From positions 25,932-89,931 of the forward strand of contig JAFWEX010000047.1 of assembly GCA_017512705.1 (NCBI GenBank): a DNA stretch of 64,000 nucleotides, given 5' to 3'. Source of the DNA: Paenibacillus sp. Lineage in GTDB: Bacteria > Bacillota > Bacilli > Paenibacillales > Paenibacillaceae. The translations under genes were made by a program, and so were the position numbers. Positions 10,804 to 21,539 of the stretch are shown in pieces (positions within the stretch are counted from its first letter, which is position 1; each line of letters opens with the position of its first letter). The notes beneath the pieces were generated by a model. The model was not told where the DNA came from and did not search any database. It saw nothing but the letters and a program-made list of their open reading frames with translations.

Positions 10804-11607
10804 CTACTCCTGCAACTCCATGATCGCTTGAATAGTCGACAATACAGCGTTTTCATCATTGGATTTGGTAATGAAGCGCGCTGCACGTTTTGTATTCTCG
10901 CATGCATTGCTCACAGCAAAGCTATATTTGGCAACAGCCATTAATTCCACATCATTTTCTCCATCGCCGAAGGACATGGTTTCACTCGCTGTTACTCCTA
11001 GCAGCTCCTGCAATTTTTTGACCGTCTCACCCTTATGTGTATGCAATGCGGTAATATCCAGCCATCTCGGTTCAGAATCGACAATATAGATTTGTTCGAT
11101 CATCGTCTGTTCCACATGTTTTCGTAGTGCTGTACTGCGCCCCTGGGTATCGAACACTGTAATTTTAATAAATCGGCTCTCCACATTAGTAAAAGAGTCG
11201 GTTTTGATGACCTGTTCGTATGAACCCTTAACCACTTCATACATATCATCCGGGATGGAAGTATGCACATATGCTGCATCGCTTGCACAGACTATGATTG
11301 TCATCTGGGGATCAAACGCCTGAATGCTCTCTATGGCTTGCAGCGCAAGCGCTCGGTCCAATCCAAACTCCCGTACTACCTGTCCATCTTTCTTGATTCT
11401 GGCCGCGCTGTCTCCGAGAATCCACACGCCTTTGCCGTGATCGCCAAATAACTTCTCCACACGCTCGCACTGTTTCCCGGTACAGGCTACAAATGTAATC
11501 CCTTTACGTTGCATTTCTTCATGAACTTCATTGAACAACTGAATATCAAATGTACTTTGACTGTTCAGAAAAGTTCCGTCCAAATCGGTTACAACCAGCT
11601 TAATCAT
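10804..11607 (-). CDS. HAD-family hydrolase (Cof type)
   Basis: 267-aa HAD-IIB phosphatase. Motif I is DLDGTFL directly after the N-terminus, motif II is in CTGKQ, and motif IV is FGDGENDVELM. The cap domain lies between about residues 85 and 195. I choose the ATG at 11607 because GGAGG lies 8 nt before it; an upstream in-frame ATG at 11658 adds 17 residues without such a site. These enzymes dephosphorylate sugar phosphates or cofactors; the substrate here is unknown. Confidence 0.9.
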   Translation of the reverse strand: MIKLVVTDLDGTFLNSQSTFDIQLFNEVHEEMQRKGITFVACTGKQCERVEKLFGDHGKGVWILGDSAARIKKDGQVVREFGLDRALALQAIESIQAFDPQMTIIVCASDAAYVHTSIPDDMYEVVKGSYEQVIKTDSFTNVESRFIKITVFDTQGRSTALRKHVEQTMIEQIYIVDSEPRWLDITALHTHKGETVKKLQELLGVTASETMSFGDGENDVELMAVAKYSFAVSNACENTKRAARFITKSNDENAVLSTIQAIMELQE

Positions 11608-11876
11608 GATGTGTACCTCCAATTTTGAATTCATTCGGATGGCAAAGGATTCCGACAATTCGTTTTCACCTTATATAATTATTCTTCATTAATTGTGTTT
11701 ATCGAGTAGTACATCTTTGCCATGTCATGATCGTAATCCGTGTAACTGGTTCCATGTCAACATTGTTTTTCTAATGACGTATTAAACGATACAAACCATC
11801 GTTATGTCCAAACTTGATAAAAGAACATATGTTCTGTATAATACATTTATACACTGAATGAGTGAGGCATAATGAG

Positions 11877-12077
11877 ATGGACGACAAATTTATTAATGAA
11901 TTACGCAAAATTAGCCGCAATGACAGACGCCGGTCAGAATTCATGATTCAGGGCTTGAAGGAAACATTGCAGGAACGCAAAGAGGAAGGTTTAATTAAGC
12001 GCTGGATTAGGCAACGCAAGATTCATAAAAGCATTACTGAACGTTTCAACTCCGACTCCTCTTCGAGTCATAAGTAA
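11877..12077 (+). CDS. Small basic protein, unknown
   Basis: 66-aa highly charged helical protein (DDKFINELRKISRNDRRRSEF...KERKEEGLIKRWIRQRK) from the ATG at 11877, with GAGG 9 nt upstream. A GTG at 11862 in frame is possible. I do not recognise a family. It has a terminator just downstream and stands alone between two minus-strand genes, which supports its being real. Confidence 0.6.
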   Translation: MDDKFINELRKISRNDRRRSEFMIQGLKETLQERKEEGLIKRWIRQRKIHKSITERFNSDSSSSHK

Positions 12078-12100
12078 ATACAAATTGAATCCAACCCAAA

Positions 12101-12125
12101 AAAGGAGGCTTATCAAGCCTCCTTT
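12101..12125 (+). terminator. Rho-independent terminator after the small basic protein
   Basis: Perfect stem AAAGGAGGCTT / AAGCCTCCTTT with a 3-nt loop. Confidence 0.85.
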
Positions 12126-12168
12126 AATTCACTACATCTGTTTAGCGGTTTGTGAAGCTATAGATCCA

Positions 12169-12906
12169 TTAAGGAAGTATAGCGAACGAACGTACAGGGA
12201 ATCCCGACGCTTTTTCCGCTTTTGGTACGATGTTAAAAATAACTGCACCCTTGGCAGGAACCTGATCTAGATTGGTTAACAGTTCTACCTGGTATGTATC
12301 CTGATCAAGCACATAATACTCCGCCAGAAGTGCCCCGTTCTTCTGATAATCCACAGCAGCATCCGTATCAAACGTTTCATGGCCAATGGCTTTAATATGA
12401 CGTTCTTCAAACAAATACTTCAGAGCGGCAACAGACCATCCTGGTGCATGACTGTTCCCATCAGCATCCTTATTCTCAAATTGTTCATGACTTGGCCAGC
12501 GTTTGCTCCAATCGGTCCGCAGAGCTACAAAGCTACCTGGCTCAATCTTGCCATGTGCTTTTTCGAATTCAATAATGTGTTCCACTTCCAGGGTAAAGTC
12601 AGCATTTTTTAGCACTTCAGAGGACTGATCGATGACCACAAGCGGTAGTACCAGCTCTTTGAGCCCCAGTTCATCCAGGTAACGTGTATCACGCACGAAA
12701 TGAATCGGTGCATCGAGATGGGTTCCATACTGTCCAGGGAATGTAAAGCTCTGGGCAAAGAAGCCTTGATCATGACTAAACAAGGTATCGAACTCTGCAG
12801 CGTTAAAGGCAGAAAAATGCGGAGATTCCGGACCGAACGTATGCGTCAGATCTACCCATTTCTTTTCTTTTAATAACTGTATGGCTTGGATGAGTTCATT
12901 GGTCAT
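12169..12906 (-). CDS. Cyclase-family metal-dependent hydrolase (kynurenine formamidase-like)
   Basis: 245-aa protein of the PF04199 cyclase family, which includes kynurenine formamidase and isatin hydrolase. The metal-binding signature GQYGTHLDAPIHF is present near residue 60, with a second conserved His in IGHETFDTDAA. The ATG at 12906 follows GAGGTG at a good distance; an in-frame GTG at 12915 overlaps that site. No kyn genes are adjacent, so the substrate is open. It is monocistronic. Confidence 0.85.
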   Translation of the reverse strand: MTNELIQAIQLLKEKKWVDLTHTFGPESPHFSAFNAAEFDTLFSHDQGFFAQSFTFPGQYGTHLDAPIHFVRDTRYLDELGLKELVLPLVVIDQSSEVLKNADFTLEVEHIIEFEKAHGKIEPGSFVALRTDWSKRWPSHEQFENKDADGNSHAPGWSVAALKYLFEERHIKAIGHETFDTDAAVDYQKNGALLAEYYVLDQDTYQVELLTNLDQVPAKGAVIFNIVPKAEKASGFPVRSFAILP

Positions 12907-13164
12907 TCGGTTCACCTCATATTCATTTGGAATAAATTTCTCCTATTATATCTCAATGTTGCGCTCGGGTGAACATGCAGATTGTTAATTGGCAAGAAGT
13001 GCAGGAAGGTGCTGATTCCTGCTGATTGTTCCTTTTTAGAAGGACATGAATAAGTGCTCTCCATCCTTTTGGCTCTTGCATCACAAAAAAAAGCCGTAAC
13101 CATGTACGACTTCTCATTCAAACCTGTATCGTTGCAATCAATATGCCCGTTATTCTTATATTAT

Positions 13165-13881
13165 CTAATCCGGGAACTGCACATTACCCGGTACAATGTA
13201 TGCACCGCCTGATCCGTCATTCGGCAGAGCAGGAACAGTATCGTACACCACTTTACCACGAATGTCGGTGATCCGAATACTTAGTTTTTCCTTACCCAAT
13301 CCAATGCCACGGAAATGGTTATAATCTTGCTTTTCAAGATTAAGCCACGAGCCGTCTTTCTGCTTCACTTCAAACTTCAGGACCGGATATTTATGATGAC
13401 GAACTTGTATAGCCGCCCACCACTGACTACTGCCTTCCTTAATGCGATACGATACGTTGCCTTGAATCGGAGCTTTCACTACTTTCCAGCGAATATTGAT
13501 CTTACCTGCCTGGGGATCTCCGATCTGGCTAAATGCATTCGGGGAGAGATCCAGTGCCCCGCTGGCCCCTTCCGGATATAAATCTGTTACATATACTATC
13601 GTTTTCCCTTTCGGTCCCTGCACCTCAAGATAAGCTCCAGCTAAAGCAGCTTTGACACCTTTATAATTGAGCTGATATGGATTGAGTGCTGTAATCTTCA
13701 TATCTGCTGGAATAGGATCAAGCAACACAGCACCACCTGAATAGCCAGAGCCCGTGTAAGTAGCGTATCCTTCATATGTATCATTCCAAGCAGCAGAAGC
13801 AGGCAAAGCAAATAAAACAAGACCCAACAGCAGACCTGTGGCAGACCATCTGAAACGCTGGAATTTACTTTTCTTGCTCAT
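13165..13881 (-). CDS. yoaJ: Bacterial expansin, EXLX1/YoaJ-like
   Basis: 238-aa secreted, non-hydrolytic wall-loosening protein. A signal peptide (cleavage near ASA-AW30) precedes a double-psi beta-barrel domain (GYATYTGSGYSGGAVLLDPIP, AGAYLEVQGPKGKT, YVTDLYPEGASGALDLSPNAF) and a CBM63 domain from about residue 140. Asp100 corresponds to the essential acidic residue of B. subtilis EXLX1, and the cellulose-binding aromatics Trp154, Trp155 and Tyr187 are present. Near-identity to YoaJ motifs throughout makes this call firm. It stands alone. Confidence 0.95.
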   Translation of the reverse strand: MSKKSKFQRFRWSATGLLLGLVLFALPASAAWNDTYEGYATYTGSGYSGGAVLLDPIPADMKITALNPYQLNYKGVKAALAGAYLEVQGPKGKTIVYVTDLYPEGASGALDLSPNAFSQIGDPQAGKINIRWKVVKAPIQGNVSYRIKEGSSQWWAAIQVRHHKYPVLKFEVKQKDGSWLNLEKQDYNHFRGIGLGKEKLSIRITDIRGKVVYDTVPALPNDGSGGAYIVPGNVQFPD

Positions 13882-14034
13882 TGTGCCATTCCTTCTTCCT
13901 TATTATATAGTCTATGATCCTCAAACTCAGTTCTTCATTGCGGTGAATAACTTATAGCATTATTTTACATAAATAAAACATAATTTAAATAGATCCAATA
14001 AAATCACATCAAAAGTCCTATTTCCTGATCTATT

Positions 14035-14090
14035 CAAAAAAGCGCCACACTTGGGAGAAGGTTAGTTCCCCAGAAAAGTGTGACGCCTTT
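14035..14090 (-). terminator. Terminator of the antiporter operon
   Basis: On the minus strand GCGTCACACTT pairs with AAGTGTGGCGC (one G-T pair), followed by six T. Confidence 0.85.
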
Positions 14091-14135
14091 CTCAGCCTGA
14101 TATCAGCCCAGCATTGTCTATCATATCTATCTTAT

Positions 14136-15341
14136 CTAACCTGTCTCTTTGCGTTTCGCCCGATTCCTGAATCGTTCATAGCGCCCATAGAGACGAGGAG
14201 ACTCTTTCGTCAGAATAGGCCCGAGCACAGCCAGAATTAGAACGTATAATACGGCAAAGGATTGAATGGAAGCCATCAAGCCTCCAGCCTTGCCGATATT
14301 AGCCATGATAATGGAGAACTCACCTCGGGATACCAATGTAAAGCCAACGTTTAAGGAAGCTTTTGTAGACATGCCCGCCAACTTTCCTGCAATCATACCT
14401 GCCCCATAGTTGCTCAGGATCGTCAGTACGACTGCGATTAACGTCATACCTACAGCCCCACCGAGGGTGGAAGGCTCAATCGTGAGACCAAAACTAAAGA
14501 AGAAGATTGCACCAAAGAAGTCCTTAAACGGCATAATTTGCTGCTCAATTCGGCTGACGTGTCTGGATTCACCAAGTACAAGTCCGATCATTAATGCCCC
14601 GATTGCCTCGGCTACATGCAAAGTTTCAGAGAATCCTGCAACCAGGAAGAGCAGTGTCATGATCATAAGCAAAAATAATTCCGATGACTTGATGTTCAGC
14701 GCTTTATCAATTACTTTAATACTCTTCCTGCCAATAATCAGGAACAGTACAATAAACAGCAATGCGGAGAGGGATACAAGCAGTACACTTCCGAATGAAG
14801 TTGCACCGCTAAGTACAAGTCCCGTTAGAATCGAAATATGAATGGCAATGAACAAGTCGTCAAACATAATCATGCCCATAATAATTTCTGTCTCGGGATT
14901 CGCTGTACGTTTCAAATCAACGAGTACTTTGGCAACAATAGCTGTAGAAGAACTGGTCATAATCCCGCATACGACCATCGTTTCCTGAAGCGGAAGATTC
15001 ATAAACCAGCCTAGCAGCAGACCTGAAACAAAATTGAGAGCCACATAAAATATACCACCGGTGAGAATGGCTTTGCCCGATTTCAATAACCGGGATACTG
15101 AAAATTCCAGTCCTAGATAAAACAACAAAAATAAAATTCCTAGCCTGCCCATAAACTCAATAAAAGATGAACTTTCGATAAATCGTAAGTCTACAATGCC
15201 AAACTGTGGTGCATGCGGTCCAACAGCCATGCCGATCAGAATGTAAAATGGAATAACTGAAAAGCGAAGTCGTGAAGATATTAATCCTGTAAGTGTAACT
15301 AGTGCAACGGCAACCCCCACTTCAAATATAAGCATATCCAT
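14136..15341 (-). CDS. khtU: K+/H+ antiporter, CPA2 family (KhtU-like)
   Basis: 401-aa membrane protein with about 12 hydrophobic segments. CPA2/KefB features are LGILFLLFYLGLEF near residue 70, the Asp pair in IIMFDDLF, and the late segment GFTLVSRGEFSIIMA. It begins 3 nt after the stop of the KhtT-like gene, and the pair matches KhtTU (YhaTU) of B. subtilis, where the antiporter exports K+ under c-di-AMP or alkaline control. The transport ion is inferred from this synteny. Confidence 0.88.
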   Translation of the reverse strand: MDMLIFEVGVAVALVTLTGLISSRLRFSVIPFYILIGMAVGPHAPQFGIVDLRFIESSSFIEFMGRLGILFLLFYLGLEFSVSRLLKSGKAILTGGIFYVALNFVSGLLLGWFMNLPLQETMVVCGIMTSSSTAIVAKVLVDLKRTANPETEIIMGMIMFDDLFIAIHISILTGLVLSGATSFGSVLLVSLSALLFIVLFLIIGRKSIKVIDKALNIKSSELFLLMIMTLLFLVAGFSETLHVAEAIGALMIGLVLGESRHVSRIEQQIMPFKDFFGAIFFFSFGLTIEPSTLGGAVGMTLIAVVLTILSNYGAGMIAGKLAGMSTKASLNVGFTLVSRGEFSIIMANIGKAGGLMASIQSFAVLYVLILAVLGPILTKESPRLYGRYERFRNRAKRKETG

Positions 15342-15344
15342 ACG

Positions 15345-15851
15345 CTACATCCGTCCATCGGTCAGCCATTGTTTGAGCTGTTTCAGCTGATCTCGTTCAC
15401 CGGCAACCACGATCGTTGCGCCACTGGTGAATACATACTCTGGCCCCGGATTAAATTGCTTTTCTTTCTTCTTATCAATCGCCGCTAGAATGGCAACACC
15501 TGTAACCTGCCGAATATTCAACTCTCCGATTGTCTTCCCGATGCAATCAGCGTGAGGTTCAATGCGCAGCCACTCGATGAGCAGACCTTCCAGCATAACT
15601 TCACGCTCGTTTTGGAATTGAGGTTTATAGGTCATACCGCCAACAATAGTTGCTACAGCCCGTGCCTCATCATCGTCAAGAGTCACCAGAGAGACCATAT
15701 CTCCGAGCTCTTCCGGGCGATCTCCTGATTCCATATGAAATAGGTCGCGCCGCTCATCATTGTGAACCACAATAACAAGATGTTCTCCGCTACGGGTATG
15801 TAACCAGTATTTACGCCCGATACCGGGCAGATCTGTTTCTTTAAAGTGCAT
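15345..15851 (-). CDS. khtT: Antiporter regulatory subunit with TrkA-C domain (KhtT-like)
   Basis: 168-aa cytoplasmic protein. The ATG at 15851 has GGGAGG 8 nt upstream. The start FKETDLPGIGRKYWLHTRS and the block EARAVATIVGGMTYKPQ are hallmarks of KhtT. The C-terminal RCK_C/TrkA-C domain spans about 85-160 (TIGELNIRQVTGVAILAAI, PGPEYVFTSGATIVVAGERDQL). In B. subtilis this domain binds c-di-AMP and gates KhtU. Its start overlaps the end of the GreA-C-like gene by 11 bp, implying translational coupling. Confidence 0.9.
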   Translation of the reverse strand: MHFKETDLPGIGRKYWLHTRSGEHLVIVVHNDERRDLFHMESGDRPEELGDMVSLVTLDDDEARAVATIVGGMTYKPQFQNEREVMLEGLLIEWLRIEPHADCIGKTIGELNIRQVTGVAILAAIDKKKEKQFNPGPEYVFTSGATIVVAGERDQLKQLKQWLTDGRM

Positions 15852-16350
15852 GTTTCCTACCTCCCTGAGATGAATTCTGCAGGGATTCTGAATGGGTCTC
15901 ATACACCTGCTCTGAGTTCTGTTCCGACGCCCATTGAATGTCTACTATACGTATTCTCATCGAGCCTGAAGAGGTAAAGATGGAGCGTGTCTCCCCTTTA
16001 TCAGCAAGCAACAGCTGACGCCCTACAGGAGATAAGAATGAGATGTGCCCCTCATCCGGGTCAGCTTCCTCTGGCATAACAATGGTTAACATATCCGACG
16101 TATGAAAATCAACATATTCCAGTTCAATCTGACTTCCAATCAGCACTACCGAACTTAGAAGCTCATCCGGTCCGGCAAGCAATTGTTCCACTCGTTCCGT
16201 GTAATCCTTCAATTGTTTTTCCAACTGAACACGATCGGGATTACGTACGTCAAAATAAGCGTCAAGAAAAGTTCTTTTCTCTTCGCCCAAAGTCAACAGC
16301 TGACTTACCAGCATTTCTCTGTTATTGTTAAGTGGAGTTCTACGGTTCAT
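15841..16350 (-). CDS. GreA/GreB C-terminal-domain protein leading the khtTU operon
   Basis: 169-aa protein from the ATG at 16350. A helical N-terminal part (about 1-60) is followed by a GreA/Rnk-like FKBP-type domain (LIGSQIELEYVDFHTSDMLTIV, PEEADPDEGHISFLSPVGRQLL) ending near residue 145, plus a Ser/Gln-rich tail. The position matches khtS (yhaS), the unexplained first gene of the B. subtilis operon, but the fold resemblance is to GreA. The N-terminal helices are short compared with the GreA coiled coil, so RNA polymerase secondary-channel action is possible, not shown. Confidence 0.75.
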   Translation of the reverse strand: MNRRTPLNNNREMLVSQLLTLGEEKRTFLDAYFDVRNPDRVQLEKQLKDYTERVEQLLAGPDELLSSVVLIGSQIELEYVDFHTSDMLTIVMPEEADPDEGHISFLSPVGRQLLLADKGETRSIFTSSGSMRIRIVDIQWASEQNSEQVYETHSESLQNSSQGGRKHAL

Positions 16351-16417
16351 AGTAGATTTCACCTCCTATACATGCCATGTTCTCCACATTGATGTACTTG
16401 TTGTTCATTTTCATCAT
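16340..16417 (-). CDS. Possible 25-aa leader peptide upstream of the GreA-C-like gene
   Basis: An ORF starting at ATG 16417 (or 16414) behind AAAAAGGAGG encodes MMKMNNKYINVENMACIGGE followed by five residues. It ends at TAG 16342-16340, overlapping the first bases of the next gene in another frame. The ribosome-binding site is stronger than that of the following gene, which suggests translation-coupled or attenuated expression. It could also be noise. Confidence 0.4.
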   Translation of the reverse strand: MMKMNNKYINVENMACIGGEIYYEP

Positions 16418-18128
<1,711 letters not shown>

Positions 18129-18163
18129 TTTGATGTAAGCTCTTATAAAATAGGTAATTCAAA

Positions 18164-18223
18164 AAAGCCTTTCCTTCGCTGATCAGCTCTTTCAAGCTAT
18201 CATTTCGAGGAAAGGCTTCTTTG
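18164..18223 (+). terminator. Terminator after gdhA
   Basis: AAGCCTTTCCT and AGGAAAGGCTT pair across a long loop, followed by CTTTG. Confidence 0.75.
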
Positions 18224-18364
18224 TCTAAACGGTAAGAAGATTCTATCTATACAATTGAAGTGTTTTCCTCAAACTGGTAAAATAATAATTATCTCATTAT
18301 ATATGTACTTATATCTGTACATTTGGAATCAATAAGTTCTTATCATATTAAGGAAGTGTCTATT

Positions 18365-19216
18365 TTGTCTAACCCATTATTCATCAGCGAGGTAGCCCCT
18401 CATCTTAGTGCTGATTGTGAGCAATGTTTCGGACTGTGCTGTGTGGCCCTGCCTTATGGACAATCCTCAGATTTTGCTTTTGACAAGTCTAGTGGCACCC
18501 CTTGTCCTAACTTGCGTGAGGATGATCGTTGTGGTATACATACCCAGCTTCGGCAACAAGGCTTCAAGGGTTGCACCGTATATGACTGTTTTGGCGCAGG
18601 ACAGAAGTTGTCCCAAGTTACGTTTGAAGGCAAACACTGGCGCACTCATCCCGAATCTGCACGTGACATGTTCGATTGCTTACCTGTACTACGGCAAATT
18701 CATGAGCTGATCAGTTACATGAGAGAGGCTATGATGAGGTCTGAAACGTCTTCACTGCATGCGGATCTGGAGATGCTCTATTCTGAGGTCGCACGCCTGA
18801 GTGAACTAGAGCCAGCTGAAATGCTGCAACTGGATATCACAAGCCATCGTGCGAACGTCAACGTCCTGCTGCTTCAAGCCAGTGAGTTGGTACGCAGCAG
18901 CGCTCCAGCGAAAACAAAGGCTCAAGGTAAGGCTAAAGGGAAGAAACGCAGTGGCATGGATTTTCTAGGGGCTAATCTTCAAGGAGCAGATCTACGCGGT
19001 ACAAGCTTCCGGGGAGCGCTTCTGATTGCAGCTAATCTGCGCAATGCCGATATACGACACGTCGATTGGATTGGTGCAGACTTACGGGATACAGAGCTCG
19101 GTGGAGCGGATCTGCGCGGCGGTATTTTCTTGACGCAAGCCCAGCTGAACGCAGCCATAGGTGATGCTAGCACCTTGCTGCCTGATTATTTGAACCACCC
19201 CTCTCATTGGCGTTAA
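18365..19216 (+). CDS. Cys-rich N-terminal domain plus pentapeptide-repeat protein
   Basis: 283-aa protein. I choose the TTG at 18365 because AAGGAAG lies 8 nt upstream; an in-frame TTG at 18323 has no such site. Residues 15-95 contain a cysteine cluster (CEQCFGLCC, CPNL, RCGIH, GCTVYDCFGAG) suggestive of a metal-binding site like the YkgJ family. After a helical region and a Lys/Ala-rich linker (about 195-205), residues 210-265 form pentapeptide repeats (A[D/N]LxG pattern: ANLQGADLRGTSFRGALL...). Pentapeptide helices in Qnr mimic DNA, but this one has only about ten repeats. Role unknown; the two-domain layout recurs in soil bacteria. Confidence 0.8.
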   Translation: MSNPLFISEVAPHLSADCEQCFGLCCVALPYGQSSDFAFDKSSGTPCPNLREDDRCGIHTQLRQQGFKGCTVYDCFGAGQKLSQVTFEGKHWRTHPESARDMFDCLPVLRQIHELISYMREAMMRSETSSLHADLEMLYSEVARLSELEPAEMLQLDITSHRANVNVLLLQASELVRSSAPAKTKAQGKAKGKKRSGMDFLGANLQGADLRGTSFRGALLIAANLRNADIRHVDWIGADLRDTELGGADLRGGIFLTQAQLNAAIGDASTLLPDYLNHPSHWR

Positions 19217-19232
19217 AAAATGCACCATGCGC

Positions 19233-19271
19233 AAATAGCTCGTCCCTCCAATCGAAGGGCGAGCTATTTTA
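19233..19271. terminator. Terminator between the pentapeptide gene and ddh
   Basis: Perfect stem AAATAGCTCG / CGAGCTATTT with inner CCCT/AGGG pairing; T-rich on the plus side. Confidence 0.8.
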
Positions 19272-19294
19272 CGTAGACTACTTACATTCTAAGA

Positions 19295-20272
19295 TTACAG
19301 CAAGTCACGGCGAAGGTCCGCAGCTGATCTTGGAGACAAGTGACCCAGTGGAATATCAAATACCGTCTTCGCTCCTTTATGTCCTTCGTTGCTCAGACGC
19401 TGCGCTGCCCGGGCATAGGCCACAAGCACACTCGCAGTAAATTCTGGATTACTCTCCAGTTTCAGACCGAATTCAATAATTTGTTTGTGACCATTCCCTG
19501 TGACTCCACTTCGAATAACGAAACCACCGTGCGGCATGCCTCCGTGTTGGGATTTGAGCTCATCCTCAGTAATAAACGTCACTGTTGTATCATAATCTGC
19601 AAAATAGTTCGGCATGGATACAATGGTTTCACGGATCTCTTCCTGATTCGCACCTTCTTCTGCAACCACATAGCATTGACGAAGATGTTTCTCACGTGTA
19701 GACAATTCCGGTGTTTCTCCTGCACGAATGCTTTCAATGACTTCTTCTACAGGTACAGTGTACTGCACCCCGGCTTTAACACCAGGTACACGGCGAATCG
19801 CATCCGAATGCCCCTGACTAACCCCTTTGCCCCAGAACGTATACTCTTTTCCTTCCGGCAGGATCGATTGTGAGAGCAGACGATTCATAGAGAACAAACC
19901 TGGGTCCCAACCTGTTGAAATCACACTTACATGTCCACTTTGCTCCGCAGCTGCATTTACCACTTCGTAAAACTCAGGAATCTTCGCATGCGTATCAAAG
20001 CTATCTACAGTATTAAATAATTTCGCAATCATAGGCGTTTGTTCTGGTAGATCTGTCGCAGAACCCCCACACAGAATCATTACATCAATTTTACCTATAT
20101 ACTGTTCAGCCGCTGAGATGTGCTCAAACAGAACTTCAGTACCTTCAGCTACCATCTGCTCTGGATTACGACGTGTAAATATAGCTACAAGCTCCATATC
20201 ATCATTCTGAGCTATGGCTTTTTCTACACCCTTACCCAAATTACCGTAACCTACGATGCCAACTTTAATCAT
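19295..20272 (-). CDS. ddh: meso-diaminopimelate D-dehydrogenase
   Basis: 325-aa NADPH-dependent enzyme that converts tetrahydrodipicolinate to meso-DAP in one step, the short route of lysine and peptidoglycan precursor synthesis. The Rossmann motif GIVGYGNLGKGVE is N-terminal. Family blocks include VISTGWDPGLFSMNRLL, FWGKGVSQGHSDAIRR, and MPHGGFVIRSG near the C-terminus. GGAGAGG precedes the ATG. It is alone, with a terminator downstream. Confidence 0.95.
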   Translation of the reverse strand: MIKVGIVGYGNLGKGVEKAIAQNDDMELVAIFTRRNPEQMVAEGTEVLFEHISAAEQYIGKIDVMILCGGSATDLPEQTPMIAKLFNTVDSFDTHAKIPEFYEVVNAAAEQSGHVSVISTGWDPGLFSMNRLLSQSILPEGKEYTFWGKGVSQGHSDAIRRVPGVKAGVQYTVPVEEVIESIRAGETPELSTREKHLRQCYVVAEEGANQEEIRETIVSMPNYFADYDTTVTFITEDELKSQHGGMPHGGFVIRSGVTGNGHKQIIEFGLKLESNPEFTASVLVAYARAAQRLSNEGHKGAKTVFDIPLGHLSPRSAADLRRDLL

Positions 20273-20437
20273 ATTTATTCCTCTCCTGTCTGAGTCTTTT
20301 TGTCTTGTCTATAAGTCTCACCAAAGATAAAAATAACATGTAACTTGTCCAGATTCCAGATGAAATCGAAAATACCTTGCATTGGTACAGCGTTAAAGCC
20401 GTGCCATGTGCAAGGTATGAATAAATAATATAACGTC

Positions 20438-21013
20438 TTAAGACTCTACCCACGCTACTGTCAGTTCAATTACACCTTTTTCACTTGACTTTATCCCGCC
20501 CATAAGCGACCATTGATTCCCTGTGTCCGGTTCAGCCCCCGTAATGATGATATTTTTATCGTCAATCACTTGTCCTGAGTCGGTCAGTTTCTTCGCTGCA
20601 AAATAATCCTTGTATAGCTTCGTTACGGTCTCCATATCTTGTTCAGTGGTGAAGATTAGCATGGCTGATTTCTTCCCTTCATGCTCTCCAGAACTCTCTG
20701 TGGTCATCTTAGCATCGTCTGGTAGCGGGAAGTCTGTTGGCAAAAATTCAGGTAGCCCTTCCACGGAATCGGTTTCGCCTTTGCTTGCAGTAGGCTCTGA
20801 TTCTGCTGGCGTGGAGGCAGCCTCCGCATCTGTACCTGTTGCTGGTTTAGATTCGCCTTCTGTAACTGCTGGCTCCGTTGTCCCGGAAGCAGTCTCACTA
20901 TTCGCCTTCTCGGACTCGGCTTTTGGCTGCTCGGCAGAACTGCTGCAGGCACTTAGTGCGACCATCATAGCAAGCGCAGCACAGGCGAGCAGATATTTTT
21001 TCTTTTTTACCAT
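20438..21013 (-). CDS. Lipoprotein of unknown function
   Basis: 191-aa lipoprotein starting at the ATG at 21013, with AAGGAG 7 nt upstream. The lipobox is LSAC, followed by a disordered Ser/Thr/Glu/Pro-rich linker to about residue 85. The C-terminal domain (LPEFLPTDFPLPDDAKM...MLIFTTEQDMETVTKLYKDYF) looks like a small alpha/beta surface domain seen in many Paenibacillus lipoproteins. No named family is recognised. Confidence 0.8.
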   Translation of the reverse strand: MVKKKKYLLACAALAMMVALSACSSSAEQPKAESEKANSETASGTTEPAVTEGESKPATGTDAEAASTPAESEPTASKGETDSVEGLPEFLPTDFPLPDDAKMTTESSGEHEGKKSAMLIFTTEQDMETVTKLYKDYFAAKKLTDSGQVIDDKNIIITGAEPDTGNQWSLMGGIKSSEKGVIELTVAWVES

Positions 21014-21114
21014 CAAATCACTCCTTATTGTTATCTTATGTTGAATGTATTCACAAGCGACACTCTCACATTAGAAGTATGCTTCTGAATGAAGCATGCA
21101 CATCCCTCCTATGA

Positions 21115-21264
21115 TTAGTCGAGTTCTACGGTCTGTCGGATAACGGGCACATCACTTACAGAATGTTTAATCCAGAGAACGGATATCGATAACACGGTCA
21201 ATGATAACAGGCAGCTGACAACAAATACGGATAGGAATCGGGTGATGACTCTGATTTTTTTCAT
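21115..21264 (-). CDS. Small single-pass membrane protein
   Basis: 49-aa protein from the ATG at 21264, directly behind GGAGGAGGG; the longer frame from 21375 lacks such a site. A basic N-terminus (KKIRVITR) is followed by one long hydrophobic helix and a short extracytoplasmic tail. Family unknown. Confidence 0.6.
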   Translation of the reverse strand: MKKIRVITRFLSVFVVSCLLSLTVLSISVLWIKHSVSDVPVIRQTVELD

Positions 21265-21482
21265 TCGACCCTCCTCCTTCGGTGTACATGTTGTTCGACC
21301 TTTACGCATGGAATACGAGTTAATCTTAATCTGATTCCGAGACTCATCCCATTCAACGATATATGTATGTTTCAATGGTACCCAAGAAAGGGCGGGATTG
21401 AAACAATCCAGAGTCCAGTCCTTTCCCCAACTATAGTCTAGTTTCCTCCCCTGCCTCTGACATCAAAGTAGACGTAAAAAAA

Positions 21483-21519
21483 ACCGTCCGCTCCCCTCTT
21501 TTGGAGGTAAACAGACGGT
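21483..21519 (-). terminator. Terminator after exoA
   Basis: Minus-strand ACCGTCTG pairs with CGGACGGT, followed by a run of eight T. Confidence 0.85.
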
Positions 21520-21539
21520 GATCCGGTTGTTTCTTACAT

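Noticed and set aside
12912-13121. 69-aa minus-strand ORF between the cyclase and expansin genes
   Set aside because: No ribosome-binding site, low-complexity translation and no terminator of its own.
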